64,000 nt of DNA from Parietichytrium sp. I65-24A (Eukaryota > Sar > Bigyra > Thraustochytrida > Thraustochytriidae), in assembly GCA_012862575.1 (NCBI GenBank), contig BLSF01000014.1, positions 62,001 through 126,000 of the forward strand, in the 5' to 3' direction. Below, piece after piece: positions 19,217 through 29,176 of the stretch. The notes beneath the pieces are model-generated. The model was not told the origin of the DNA. It was given only the letters and a program-made list of their open reading frames with translations, and did not search any database. Numbering within the stretch: the first letter of the stretch is position 1; the number at the start of each line of letters is the position of its first letter. The translations under genes and the position numbers were made by a program.

Positions 19217-22150
19217 ATGGGTGAACTCAAGCGCAAAACAGGGCTGTCCAGGGACACCAAGTTGGTCCTGGTTATTGTGGTGCTCCTCGGGCTTCTGTCC
19301 TTGATTTTCGTAAGATCGCATCTTACGCTGGTGACGGCATCGTTGCTGGTGAAAGTGTGTAGGAGGCCCGGCTGCTATTCTACCGAGCCGTTTGACCTTG
19401 AGGTGTTCAAGTCTGACCACGCCGCACTGGAGCTGCCGGAGGAAAACAACATTGTTAGCGATGGCGAGGAAGTCTTTGCGCAGAGCGAGGATACCCTGGC
19501 CCCCTCGAATCAGGGCGAGGAAGAACCAGAGGGCCTTGCGAATCACGCAAAGTACTCAGAAAGGCTCAGCAACCCCTCGATTTCCGAGAAAGAGGGCCTC
19601 GAGCTCGACCCTGAAGACGATCGCCACGGAACTCACCACCTTTACAATCGAAACTTTGATCGCATCCTCGCAAGCACAAACTGGACCGAGAGGGCTCTAC
19701 ACGAATTTAACATCGACCTCGAAGACCCTTTCTATTCATTTGCCGAACTGAAAGAGCTTCACGGCCCATTTTGTCAGCCTCTCCGCCACTGCAGTGTGAA
19801 GACATCCAGCAATTTCTTCTTCCGGGGAGGGCACTGGCGGCAGAAGGGGTATGACATGGAAGGGCCGACTGCTCCAGACTCTAGCGCTGATGCTGCTGTT
19901 TTGAGTGCCCCCGTCTTCAACCCTTACGACTGCTGGACCTACGAATTCTCGGGTAAAGAAAGCTGGACCAAACCAATTGATGATGGGCGCACTTTCCAGC
20001 GAATTGGAATTGTTCTTGACGACGGGACCAGCCAAACAATGTCTTCCGCCACGCAAGAGTTCTCCGATAGTCTGCATTTTGTGCAGTCCGCTACACCTGG
20101 ATCCCTTGCGGACGAGGAAACCCTGCTGCGGAGACTAACGGACATCATCTTGACAAAGAGAAAGACAAAGCGCGTAGTTCTAACACTTGCTTCCACGTGG
20201 CAGCCGATATTTAGCGGCGAGAATCAGCTCGTGAATCAGCTTTGGCGTCTTGCTGGCCAGCTGCCAGTGTCTGCGGCTCGCGTGGTTTGGATTTCGAGGC
20301 CGTTCAGCAACACAAACAACACAGCTTCCGCAATCGAGACCAACGAGCGAATGCGGCGCGCTATTGCCAGCGTCAACGTTGCACGGTCCGCTGAAATGCT
20401 TGTCATGAACTCCAACACAGAAGACATGTTTGCCATTACGACCCCCCCTGACGGTGTTCAAAGCGATTCGCGCGTGACAAAGAGTATGGCGGCTAATCAG
20501 CGGCCAAAGCAAGCAAGGTTCGCAAAACCAATCGCCATCACTGCATCTCGGTTTACTGAAAATGAGGATCTCAGCGACTACGTCCTTGTTGATGCGAGAT
20601 TTCAGACTGCGCCATCACGGACAAACCCGACCGCGGTAAGCTCGTTTGTGGATCAATTTGCTAGCTTTCGGCTCACTGTGAAGCAGCTTCGCCAAGACTG
20701 GAATCTTGCATTACACCCGGACGCGAAGATTCTGATTGTTTGTGATAATGGAGGAGAATCCCGCAAGATTGCCGAAATCCTGAGAAGGCAAGGTTTTGTG
20801 AACGCAATTTCGCTCAAAGGGGGTCTGCGAGAACTTGCAGCACTCGCAGCTAGCCCCAGCTCAAATTTGCGTGATGGTGTTTCGGGTGCCTCGCCGCCAA
20901 ATGATAATGAAAGTGAAGAAACTGTAATAAATGGCGCCGGTGAACGGAGCGCAGTCGACACCTCCGCTGATCCTGCCAATTCTTCGGATAAGTTGGGGGA
21001 TGCGACCGCAGCGAAGCCAAATCTGAACATCTTCGACGCTTCACTCGAAGCGAGGCCACGAAAGATTGTCGAGCGTTTGCAGCTCACTGGTTTGGACCTG
21101 TTCGCACCTACCCTCACTTCTCCTGCTTACATTGCCGATCCTCAGGACCATCGTATCATGTCGCACTTTGTCGGAAACTATCTGATGAATCTCATGTTTC
21201 AGCGTGAGATCTTGGGATCTACACTCTCGCACTCTTCCGAGAACGAACACGTCTGCAAAACCTATGGACACTGCTCTTCGTGCTTTTTGGTCAATTCACG
21301 GGTGCCATCAAGTCGAATCAACCATGTACTTCTCGAGCACTACTTTTCAAGTTGGGGAGTGCCCACCATCATAAGTTTGGAGGAGGACCAAAAGGTGTGG
21401 AAGGGAACGTGGCTTTCCTTTTTGGAGGAGAATAAGAGCAAAATGCTGAACGTCCGCAGGAATTACGAGACGGCCAACTCAAGGCAATTCTCTCAACAAA
21501 CTCTTGAGGCCTACTTGACGGCTACCGGGATCGTGGAGAAATCCGCGGACGGGACGTTCCGCGAAACGGTCGAAACTCCCTTCTCCACTGACGGCGGTAA
21601 GCTGCCCACATACGCTGGCAACAACAAGTTAAGTAAGCAGATGATGAGCAAGTTCCGCTTCAACTACCCAAAATGGTACAGCGTGAATGCCCTCCAGACG
21701 CCGTCAATGTGGTTGGGCCCCAAAGGCTCGTTCAGTGCCCTTCACCAAGACCATAGAAACGATGGTAACCTAGCATACCAAGTTCTCGGTGAGAAGCGCT
21801 GGCATTTGTTCCCGCCAAGAGTGTTTGATTGGACATATCCAAAGCATATCGGAGTCGTCTGGTGGTCGAAAATCACCAACCCGGAAGCATTTACCGAGCA
21901 GCTCGCAAGCCAGTATCCGCTCTTCAAACTGGTCCTTGCACATACCATTCTCCTGGACGTGAAAGAAGGCGAACTTCTTTACAATCCTGATAAATTCTTT
22001 CACGTGGTGTACAACACGAAGAGCAGCCTCATGCTCAACTTTTGGGTCAAAGTGCAGCCGGGTGATCAGTCACAAAGACCAGAACAGCAGCAACAGGTCC
22101 CTCCGCGAGTCAGTCAACCAAGGCCTCAGGTGAATACTAACAAGGTGTAA
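19217..22150 (+). CDS. Type II membrane protein with rhodanese-like and JmjC (cupin) domains
   Basis: 977 residues from the ATG at 19217. A short basic N-terminus is followed by a single transmembrane anchor (about 16-32), predicting a type II protein with most of the chain in the ER/Golgi lumen. A rhodanese-like domain sits at about 452-535: DYVLVDARF, then ILIVCDNGGESRKIAEILRR with the candidate catalytic Cys509, and a conserved GGLREL end. The C-terminal JmjC/cupin-8 domain starts SMWLGPKGSFSALHQDHRN; iron ligands would be H843, D845 and H929, with GEKRWHLFPPRV as the family hallmark. JmjC proteins are Fe(II)/2-oxoglutarate oxygenases. The region 170-440 is conserved-looking but unrecognised. 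Acting on secretory-pathway proteins or glycans is inference from the topology. Confidence 0.8.
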   Translation: MGELKRKTGLSRDTKLVLVIVVLLGLLSLIFVRSHLTLVTASLLVKVCRRPGCYSTEPFDLEVFKSDHAALELPEENNIVSDGEEVFAQSEDTLAPSNQGEEEPEGLANHAKYSERLSNPSISEKEGLELDPEDDRHGTHHLYNRNFDRILASTNWTERALHEFNIDLEDPFYSFAELKELHGPFCQPLRHCSVKTSSNFFFRGGHWRQKGYDMEGPTAPDSSADAAVLSAPVFNPYDCWTYEFSGKESWTKPIDDGRTFQRIGIVLDDGTSQTMSSATQEFSDSLHFVQSATPGSLADEETLLRRLTDIILTKRKTKRVVLTLASTWQPIFSGENQLVNQLWRLAGQLPVSAARVVWISRPFSNTNNTASAIETNERMRRAIASVNVARSAEMLVMNSNTEDMFAITTPPDGVQSDSRVTKSMAANQRPKQARFAKPIAITASRFTENEDLSDYVLVDARFQTAPSRTNPTAVSSFVDQFASFRLTVKQLRQDWNLALHPDAKILIVCDNGGESRKIAEILRRQGFVNAISLKGGLRELAALAASPSSNLRDGVSGASPPNDNESEETVINGAGERSAVDTSADPANSSDKLGDATAAKPNLNIFDASLEARPRKIVERLQLTGLDLFAPTLTSPAYIADPQDHRIMSHFVGNYLMNLMFQREILGSTLSHSSENEHVCKTYGHCSSCFLVNSRVPSSRINHVLLEHYFSSWGVPTIISLEEDQKVWKGTWLSFLEENKSKMLNVRRNYETANSRQFSQQTLEAYLTATGIVEKSADGTFRETVETPFSTDGGKLPTYAGNNKLSKQMMSKFRFNYPKWYSVNALQTPSMWLGPKGSFSALHQDHRNDGNLAYQVLGEKRWHLFPPRVFDWTYPKHIGVVWWSKITNPEAFTEQLASQYPLFKLVLAHTILLDVKEGELLYNPDKFFHVVYNTKSSLMLNFWVKVQPGDQSQRPEQQQQVPPRVSQPRPQVNTNKV

Positions 22151-22328
22151 TTTTGCATCTCAGAATTGTCGATAATTAGTAGTTCTATATTATAATCCTC
22201 CTCGCTCCTTTTCACTTTTCACTTCCCTCTAGAGAAAACTTTGCCTCCCTCAACACGGCCACGAGACGTTGAGAGGACGGTAGGCCTGAGGCATCCCAGA
22301 GCTGATCTCAAGCGCTGCAGACTTACAC

Positions 22329-24890
22329 TCACTGGGACGCTTCAATGAACAGCTTCATGTGCAAATCTGCGCTCTCCCCGCCGTACTCGAATTTTTTGAG
22401 CCATTCGATGGCAATCTCAAAGCCGTTGAGAGGTTGAATGCTCCACTCCATGAGCTGACGGACCCAAAATCTCAGCGTCGAGTCCTCGTTTGCAAGTACA
22501 CCACTTTGCAAAAGCCGCTTTTGTACAATATTCCAGGTATGATCGTGTGACTGGCCTTGCATCATATCACCGACAGCCACACCCTTCACAGTCCTTCTCT
22601 TCCGACCCTCCAGAACTTGCTTTTGACTTGATCTTGAGATCAGGTCCCTCCACTGTGACTTGCTCGCGTGAACAGCCCAAGCCATGTGAAGCATGGCTTC
22701 GCGCTCAAAAGCTGTTTCTTGCAAAAGACTTTGAGGGACACCAGATTTGATAAGACTCGCGCCCGAGACCGTTCCCGCGCGCATGTGGCTCCGCAACGTA
22801 TCTACATCTACCGGCCTTGCAGGGTTTTCCGCAATTAGACGAAGCAGAGCTCTCGCGGAGGAAATTCTCACAGCGCTTGGCCACTCTTCGTGGAGCTTGG
22901 TAAGCAGCGCAAGGTCCACAAGAGCCCAACGCCGCAATATGATCCCAGGGATGTCAAGCACACCTGGTTGGTGTTTCGAATGGCAAACAAACAATCTTTG
23001 TTGAATAGTAGCGTCCGCTTTCGCAGTAGTTGAGCAGCATCGGAAATAGCTTTCAAACTCGGAAACAGATTGGGTGGCGGACAGCGCGATGCTCTCCATG
23101 ATAGCTCCTCTTTGCAGTCTCTGCGGGGTCGCCCAATCCAGCTCAGTTGTGCCAGTCGTAGTGGCTCTCGGGACAGCGATACAGTCTGAGTCAATAGAGA
23201 AGACAGGACAAGGCAAAGCTCTAGTAAGTTTTTGAAGCATCTCGAGAGAATCTCGGGTGTAGCTTTCTGACGTCAAAACAATCTGCGTCTTTCGCTGCCT
23301 TGTAAACAGGCTCAAACAAGAAATGATGTCCTTCCCATCACAGTGGATGCCAAGTAAAGGTATTCCAAGATTGCCAAGCTCAAAGTGAAGCTCGGTGTAT
23401 GCGGTTGCAACAAACCTCTCGGGATGAGTAGGCGTGCCACCTTTCTCCAGGTGATTCAAATTCGGGCTGACAAAGCAGATTGCCAGTATGGGAAGCCCGA
23501 GCTTCTGGTGCAGCCATAAAGCATGAGAAAGAGGGATATTGTCTTCTGTACGAACAACACAAGAGGCCGTACCTCCCACCCCACCAAGCTGCAGCCAAAG
23601 AAGGATGTGGTCGCCTTTCCATCGCGTACTTAGCTTGTAGCAATGGCTTCGGCTTTGGACGAACGAAGGCCATGTATTTGTCTCCAGAAAGCTTTCGTCT
23701 CCAGCGCGGGACTCAGACACGTTCTTAGATGCTTCTCCATTAACCGCCTTGATCTCCTTTGCAACACTTTCAGTAATATCTGGGAGAAGCGCGGCATTAG
23801 CCTTTTCCTCAGCGACTGGAGCATTCCCGGGAGAGTCTAAACTTTCTTCATTGGCAGAAGAAGCTGGATCGCTTTGCAACCAGGCACGTACCGATGTTGC
23901 GGTATCCGAATCCTCAAAGTCACGAACTTGAAATGGCACAGTAGCATCGCAGGTCTTTACATTAGAAGGCACACTTCCGACATCCACGTCATCGATGTCA
24001 TGTCCTCCTCTATCATCGATTTCTTCGTTAAGGACGGTTTCAACATCACTTTCGTGCCTGCCATCCGGAGAGCATGGCGCCACCGCTGCACTTGTTGTAA
24101 TTCCTTGAAGACAATCTGAGCCAGGTGAGCAAGTCAAAGTTTTGTTAATCTCAGCATCTTTCTGCTCATCGACATTCTTGATTTGAAAACCCTCTATGTT
24201 TGCTGCGCTCTCTGAACAATCTATCTCAGGCACACAAGTAGAATGTTCGCCATTTTCAACGAATTCAATGCTCTCCTCTGTGCTTTCTGCGAGCGCCAAC
24301 CCCGAGGACAGGGGAACTTCCTGCTCTTCGCTGGTTCTGCCCGCTATTTCAACGATTGCGGTCGACTCCACCCAACCTTTCTGAGTGCGTCCATTGCTTG
24401 ATTGATCGACGGGCACATTCTCCGCATCACTATCCGCCTGTGCAATGCATTCAACACTGCTTGTGCACTGATTTGATTCTGCCGAAAGTCCATTTTCGCT
24501 CTCAACAAAAGACTTCAATAAATTCTTCTGTTTCTTGCCTGGAGCTCGATTCTGCTCCGTGGCAGCAGTTCTCTTTCTCTTTATCGCGTCTTCCATCAGG
24601 TCCCAGAACCCATCAGGCAAAGGTCTCTCATCATCGTCGCTGCACAAGATCAAAACTCAGTTTTCGTCAGTCAGTGTCTGTCTGCCCCCATCACCACCCC
24701 CCCTTCAGGCCAAGCTCCCCACCATCCAAGCCATCCAAGCACGCCCGCCATCAACAGTCCTCTACGCGCACACAATCACTCACAGCACTTCCACCACAGT
24801 GCGTCCCAGCGGATCCGCTTGGAACCGCTTTCCCCTCTGGACCAGCCCCCGCAGCAGCAAGTGCTCCACTTGCCCGCACACGTCCCCCAT
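22329..24890 (-). CDS. Class II photolyase-like protein with long acidic N-terminus (two exons)
   Basis: Predicted as exon 1 24784-24890 and exon 2 22329-24639, with a 144-nt intron (donor GTGAGT, acceptor TGTGCAG) joined in phase; 805 residues. Without the intron, exon 2 has no ATG before residue 51 of the joined protein. Residues 1-375 are low-complexity and acidic (E/S-rich). From about 378 the sequence resembles class II CPD photolyases: the ILLWLQ...TEDNIPLSHALWLHQKLGLPI N-terminal fold, then SHDHTWNIVQKRLLQSG and LRFWVRQLMEWSIQPLNGFEIAIEWL at the end. The usual terminal segment with DGRDPNG is absent. Repair activity is therefore uncertain, and a regulatory or cryptochrome-like role is equally possible. 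The gene is convergent with the JmjC gene. Confidence 0.62.
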
Positions 24891-25450
24891 TCCGCCGAGC
24901 GACACCCACCACACGATATATCCCACTCGGATCCCGCCTCCTCACTTGAGGGGACCTGAATTCTTTTTTGTCGCTCCCTCAAGTCCCCTCATGTACGTAC
25001 CATAGATTACCATTGCACCATTGCGTTTATTTTTCAATTTGAAAAAGTTGTAGGCGAGGACCTAAAGAGAGCTACAATGACTACAATGGAGCGGGATAGC
25101 GGGAGTGTTTGGGCTGAGCAGAATACAGGACTCAGGACATCTCAGGACTCTCAGGACTGAGGTCTCTTTGCATTCTTTGGATGGGATGATTGGGAGGATT
25201 CGTGAATGAAGGCCAAGGCGTTTGGATCTGGGAAAGTTGCGGAAGGAAGGATTCGTTTCTCCGTGCTCTTTTGACCATTGGAGAACAGATTAGAGCAGGC
25301 TTTGATATTGACGCAGGGTGGGAAATCTCAAGTTCAGTCAGACGCACAATTCAGTATTTCTTCTTTAAGATCAGCACATAGTGTTCCCGCGCTCTCGTCG
25401 GGTGGAACAGACCACTCCACGGGAGCAAGATGATGAGGCTCGCTCAAACA
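24891..25450. other. Intergenic region
   Basis: Upstream of the photolyase-like gene and downstream of the F-box/kinase/cyclin gene, both on the minus strand. No gene or repeat is seen. Confidence 0.5.
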
Positions 25451-28307
25451 TTATTCGTCATCGGGAAACAGTTCTTCGCGAGATGGCACTTTCAAATTGG
25501 CTACTTCTCGCATCGCGGCTCGCTGGTACCTTCGAACAATGACCTGCAAAAGCGTCTTGAAGGGAGCTTCTGCGAGGGCAGATCGGAGGTTGATTATGCA
25601 GGGTTTCATCTCAGCCAACGTATAGCCGGTAACAGCAGTGATTCGCTCCATGGCGAATGAGCTGTTTTTGCAATAAAGCGCAAGTACGAGGCAGCTCGCA
25701 GCTACGAGCGATGGCATTTTGGTGATAAAGTACTGCTCTTGTAGTGATAGCTCTGCAAGGTAGCGAGACAGAAACTGAGAGTCCAAGCACATGTCAATTT
25801 GTGGCAGCGGCTCTTTGGTAGACTGGTCGTACACGATACAGGAAATATCCTCTGCCTCATTATAAGACAATCGCACGATAAATACATTGAGGAAGTCAAT
25901 CACGGTAGGAACACTAATGCGAAAGTCGAGTGTGTTCAAAACCTGCTCTTCGAGGCGCAAAACATCCTCTTTTTCGTAGACTTTGTCGGCACAGACCACG
26001 AGGTCTTCAACGCCGATGTAAGACACGTCTTCACACTTTGATGCGACATGTAAACAAGTGGCACCAAGTAACTGGAATCGCTTCCGCCCAACCATCTCGA
26101 TTGCGAGGAAGCGGTCGGTGTAATTGACAGCCATAAACACACTTCTAACTGACATTTCAAACACATCAATCACCTCCACAAGCCAATCTACAAGCATGGA
26201 GCGATGTACAGGAAGAAGATCAGCCGGAGCACGTGGATCCCGATCAGAAGCCAACTGAGCGGAGGCAGATGATGATGATGACGAAGACGAGCCCGCTTTT
26301 TTCTGGGTCTGCGGGCTGATTACATCGACGAAGGGGAAACATCTGTGCTTCCAAGCACTTGAGATAATGGTAGTATCTCACCAAGTATACAGGATCATCG
26401 AGCCCCTGACGAGAACGAACACCGTGCTGCACCTTTTCCTGCAACTCTCTCGCATACTTCCAACAGCTCGTTTCAAACCCGTCGTCACTACCTGCAGCCC
26501 AACTCATATTGTTCAGATCAAGGTTTCCTAGCTCATTCGAGACGATTGGAAAATCTTGGTCGTCCGGAGGAGGCAAGTTGCTGTCAGCAGAACTCTGATC
26601 GCTGATAATTTTCGCCAGCGGAATGGTAGTAGGCATCAGCGGCTTTCGAGATGATGATGAAAGGGAGGAAGGTTTTCCCCCAGTCACAAGATTTGAGCTA
26701 CGGCTCTCCTCTTGGGCAGCTCGAGCAGCCTGGCGTTCGCTGTCAAAGTACGCATGCTTGAGTGCATCTTCTGCGGTAATACGCTTGTCGGGGTTAATTT
26801 CGAGCATGCGAGACATGAGGTCTAAACCCTCTTTATCGAATGCTGGGAGGTGCATGTGTACGGAGCGCTTTGGCCAGTTAGGCAACTCGAAGCTGAAGTT
26901 TGGAAGCGCCTTGAAAGTCTCCCACGTCTCCACGGTTGGGGTACCTAGCTTGCAAAATATTTGATACAGCTGGTCAATCTCACAGATACCGGGGAAAAGA
27001 GGCTTCCCCAAGATCATTTCCGCAAACACGCAGCCCACGGACCAAACGTCTACTGCAGCAAAGTATTGCCCACCCATCAGGACTTCTGGTGATCGGTACC
27101 ACAGAGTAACTACTTCAGTAGTGTAGTTTCGGAGGGGTATAGATGTGGAGCGGACGAGAGCAAAGTCCGAAATGCGTATGTTTCCTTCTTTGGCACAGTC
27201 CATCAGCCTGTGGTACACCGCATTAGTGATTGAAGTGAACCCACCATCTACAGTCGTGGATTTTGGGTCCTTCTTTGGGGTCGCCTTCGCCTTGTCAAGA
27301 TTTGATTCGCCTGAAGTGGATTCCATGCCAAGTAAGTTTTTGAGAGCAGTTCTTTCGAGGGCAACGTTCACGCAGCGGTTAGGAGAGTTTGTGAATGCAG
27401 GAATGTCGACCAGTAAGTGCTTTGGTTTGAGATTTCGGTGCAAGACACCGCGTTGATGGCAAAAAGCGACTCCCTGCAGAATCTGGAAGAGGAATCGCTT
27501 GATCAGGGGATGCGGAAGCGGGTCACCGCCGCTTGCGTCGTTGTTCGGGTTGATGAGATCGAAGAGCGACTTTTCCGTGTAGTTAAAGAAAAGATTGAGC
27601 TTGTTCTGGGCAAGGGAAATTCGCTCTATCGAGGCAATGTGCGGATGTCTGAGGCCTTGCAGAAACGCCAGCTCGCGGAGCATGTAGTATGGAACACCTT
27701 CTCCTTCCGGGTACACCCTGGCCTTTTTGCGAGCAAAAAAGCGGCCGGATCTATAATGGTACAATTTGTAGCAGTGGCCCTCAGTCCCTTTGTTTTTCAA
27801 GCCAAGGAATCGAAATGCGAGCTGATTTACGTCTCCGTCCTTTGCAAAGGACGGGACCGTTTTCCACAGCTGCCTGCTACTGCAAGTTTCTTGCCACGAC
27901 TTGGAGACGGCCCACGGACCCGTCAGGAAGCCTTCGTCATTGATGAGGTACGAAAATATCAAAATTTTGCACTCTTCAAGCAAGTCCGAGAAATGCGTGG
28001 CACGTTTTTCTCTTTTCACTCTGCTTTGGCCTCTGGCGTCTTCCAGAGACATTCTGGAGGGCGATGAGACCGTTCTGTCATCGTGGAGCTTTCTTTTCGA
28101 CACTAACGGGCTCGTAAAATGTGCTACTGCACGCGCAGGTTTCGGCGGGTCCACTTTCAACGGAATATTCGTCGGCGACGCCGAGCCGTCGGCGCACAAT
28201 GTCTCCCCGCTTTCTACCTTGTTTCCCCTAGGCTCCTCATACGATGAGCCCACCCAGCTCCCATTCCCGCGGTTCAGTTCCTGCCCGTTCGCCGCCTCAT
28301 CAGACAT
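25451..28307 (-). CDS. F-box / CDK-like pseudokinase / cyclin fusion protein (two exons)
   Basis: Exon 1 26382-28307 and exon 2 25451-26254 join in phase 0 across a 127-nt intron (donor GTGAGA, acceptor GCTCAG) to give 909 residues. The F-box is at about 105-150 (ECKILIFSYL ... AVSKSWQE ... LWKTV). The CDK-like kinase is at about 175-521: β3 Lys194; a PYYMLRE helix in place of PSTAIRE (E212); T-loop TTEVVTLWYRSPEVLMG; and CDK-type DVWSVGCVFAEM and GTP features. The catalytic HRD is HRN (N292), the Mg-binding Asn is His297, DFG is DFA (D381) and the glycine loop is degenerate; about 75 residues are inserted between HRN and DFA. An A/B-type cyclin box spans the splice (CWKYARELQEKV ... HRSMLVDWLVEV ... 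LHVASKCED), followed by a second cyclin fold. The cyclin exon alone lacks a usable start. By analogy with cyclin F it could recruit SKP1/CUL1 and bind its own kinase lobe. Confidence 0.85.
26255..26381 (-). other. 127-nt spliceosomal intron inside the F-box/CDK-like/cyclin gene
   Basis: GTGAGA at the 5' end, a pyrimidine-rich run of TCATCATCATC type near the 3' end, and CAG at the 3' end. Removal restores a continuous cyclin box. Retention would end the protein after the kinase half with a short tail. Confidence 0.75.
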
Positions 28308-28635
28308 GATCTGTCGCTGCGGAACCCAACTTTCACTCTCTCCTTTCTCTCTCTCCGTGTACTCCACAAGCTCCACCCGATGTCCAGTCGGCAAGGGACG
28401 ACCTGCGGACAGCGAAACGAGGAACGAACGAACGAACAAACGAACCAAAACGAACGAACGTAGGGATGCAAGCAACAAAGAACGCGGGATTGCAGGATGG
28501 CTTTTTGTTCAATTCGACAAACAGAGGCACCCCGCACGACGAAGAGGGTAGAGGGTAGAGGACAAAACGAAGGGGCGACTAGGGCGGAAGAGTATGTCGG
28601 ACTAGGACGCCGCGGACGGTCTTGTACCTCACTGC

Positions 28636-28647
28636 GCGCGGACACTT
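28636..28647 (-). promoter_or_regulatory. AAGTGTCCGCGC motif upstream of F-box/kinase/cyclin gene
   Basis: Minus-strand copy about 330 bp before the ATG at 28307. Confidence 0.4.
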
Positions 28648-29072
28648 GTGCAACGTCGCTATGTGCCGGGCCCACAGTTCTCTGCGGTCCCTTTTTTCTT
28701 CTTTTTTTACCGTCAATTTCTCGATTTTTTTTCCAACTATTTTTGGTCTTACAAAACGGCACTACGCCACGCGCTAGCTAGCTCTAACACCCGCCGAAGA
28801 ACCGTCGTCGCCGTCGCCGTCGCCGTCATGGTCGTCACCCGCATACCGCCGCTAGGACAATCTATAGCATGTTGGGTTCTTGAGGAACGTCCTTAATGCT
28901 CTCTGGAGAACTGCGCGAACACTTCTCTTGTTCCCCTGACCAGGTTGTCATGGCTTCCTGTGCTTCCTGTTCCTTAGTGTTTCGATTATGCTTGTGGTAA
29001 GGATGCCTAACAACAGTAAGTTGAGACATGACCTGTTTTTTCACTAAGTGAAAGTGGAAAGTGAAAAGTGAA

Positions 29073-29084
29073 AAGTGTCCGCGC
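29073..29084 (+). promoter_or_regulatory. AAGTGTCCGCGC motif upstream of UBAC2-like gene
   Basis: Identical to the element at 50621-50632 before eIF3m and to a minus-strand copy at 28636-28647. Here and before eIF3m it follows AAAGTGGAAAG by 9-14 bp. Confidence 0.4.
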
Positions 29085-29176
29085 AAAGAGAGAGAGGGAG
29101 AGGTAGCAAAAGTACAAAACCTTATTTGCCGAAGAGGATTAATTAAACTATCGCGCGAGAGCAGCAGGAGCTCGCA

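Larger units (their letters stand above)
28308..29176. other. Head-to-head promoter region of F-box/cyclin and UBAC2-like genes
   Basis: The motif AAGTGTCCGCGC occurs facing each gene: on the minus strand within 28636-28647 and on the plus strand at 29073-29084. An AACG/AACGAACG-type repeat lies at 28421-28462. No gene is seen. Confidence 0.5.

Noticed and set aside
22290-22335. 18-nt intron at the end of the photolyase-like gene (GTGAGTGTAAGTCTGCAG)
   Set aside because: Removing it only leads to another stop two codons later and does not restore the missing photolyase end.
25451-26254. Independent cyclin gene
   Set aside because: It has no start codon before the conserved cyclin core, and the upstream exon supplies the missing first cyclin helix in phase.
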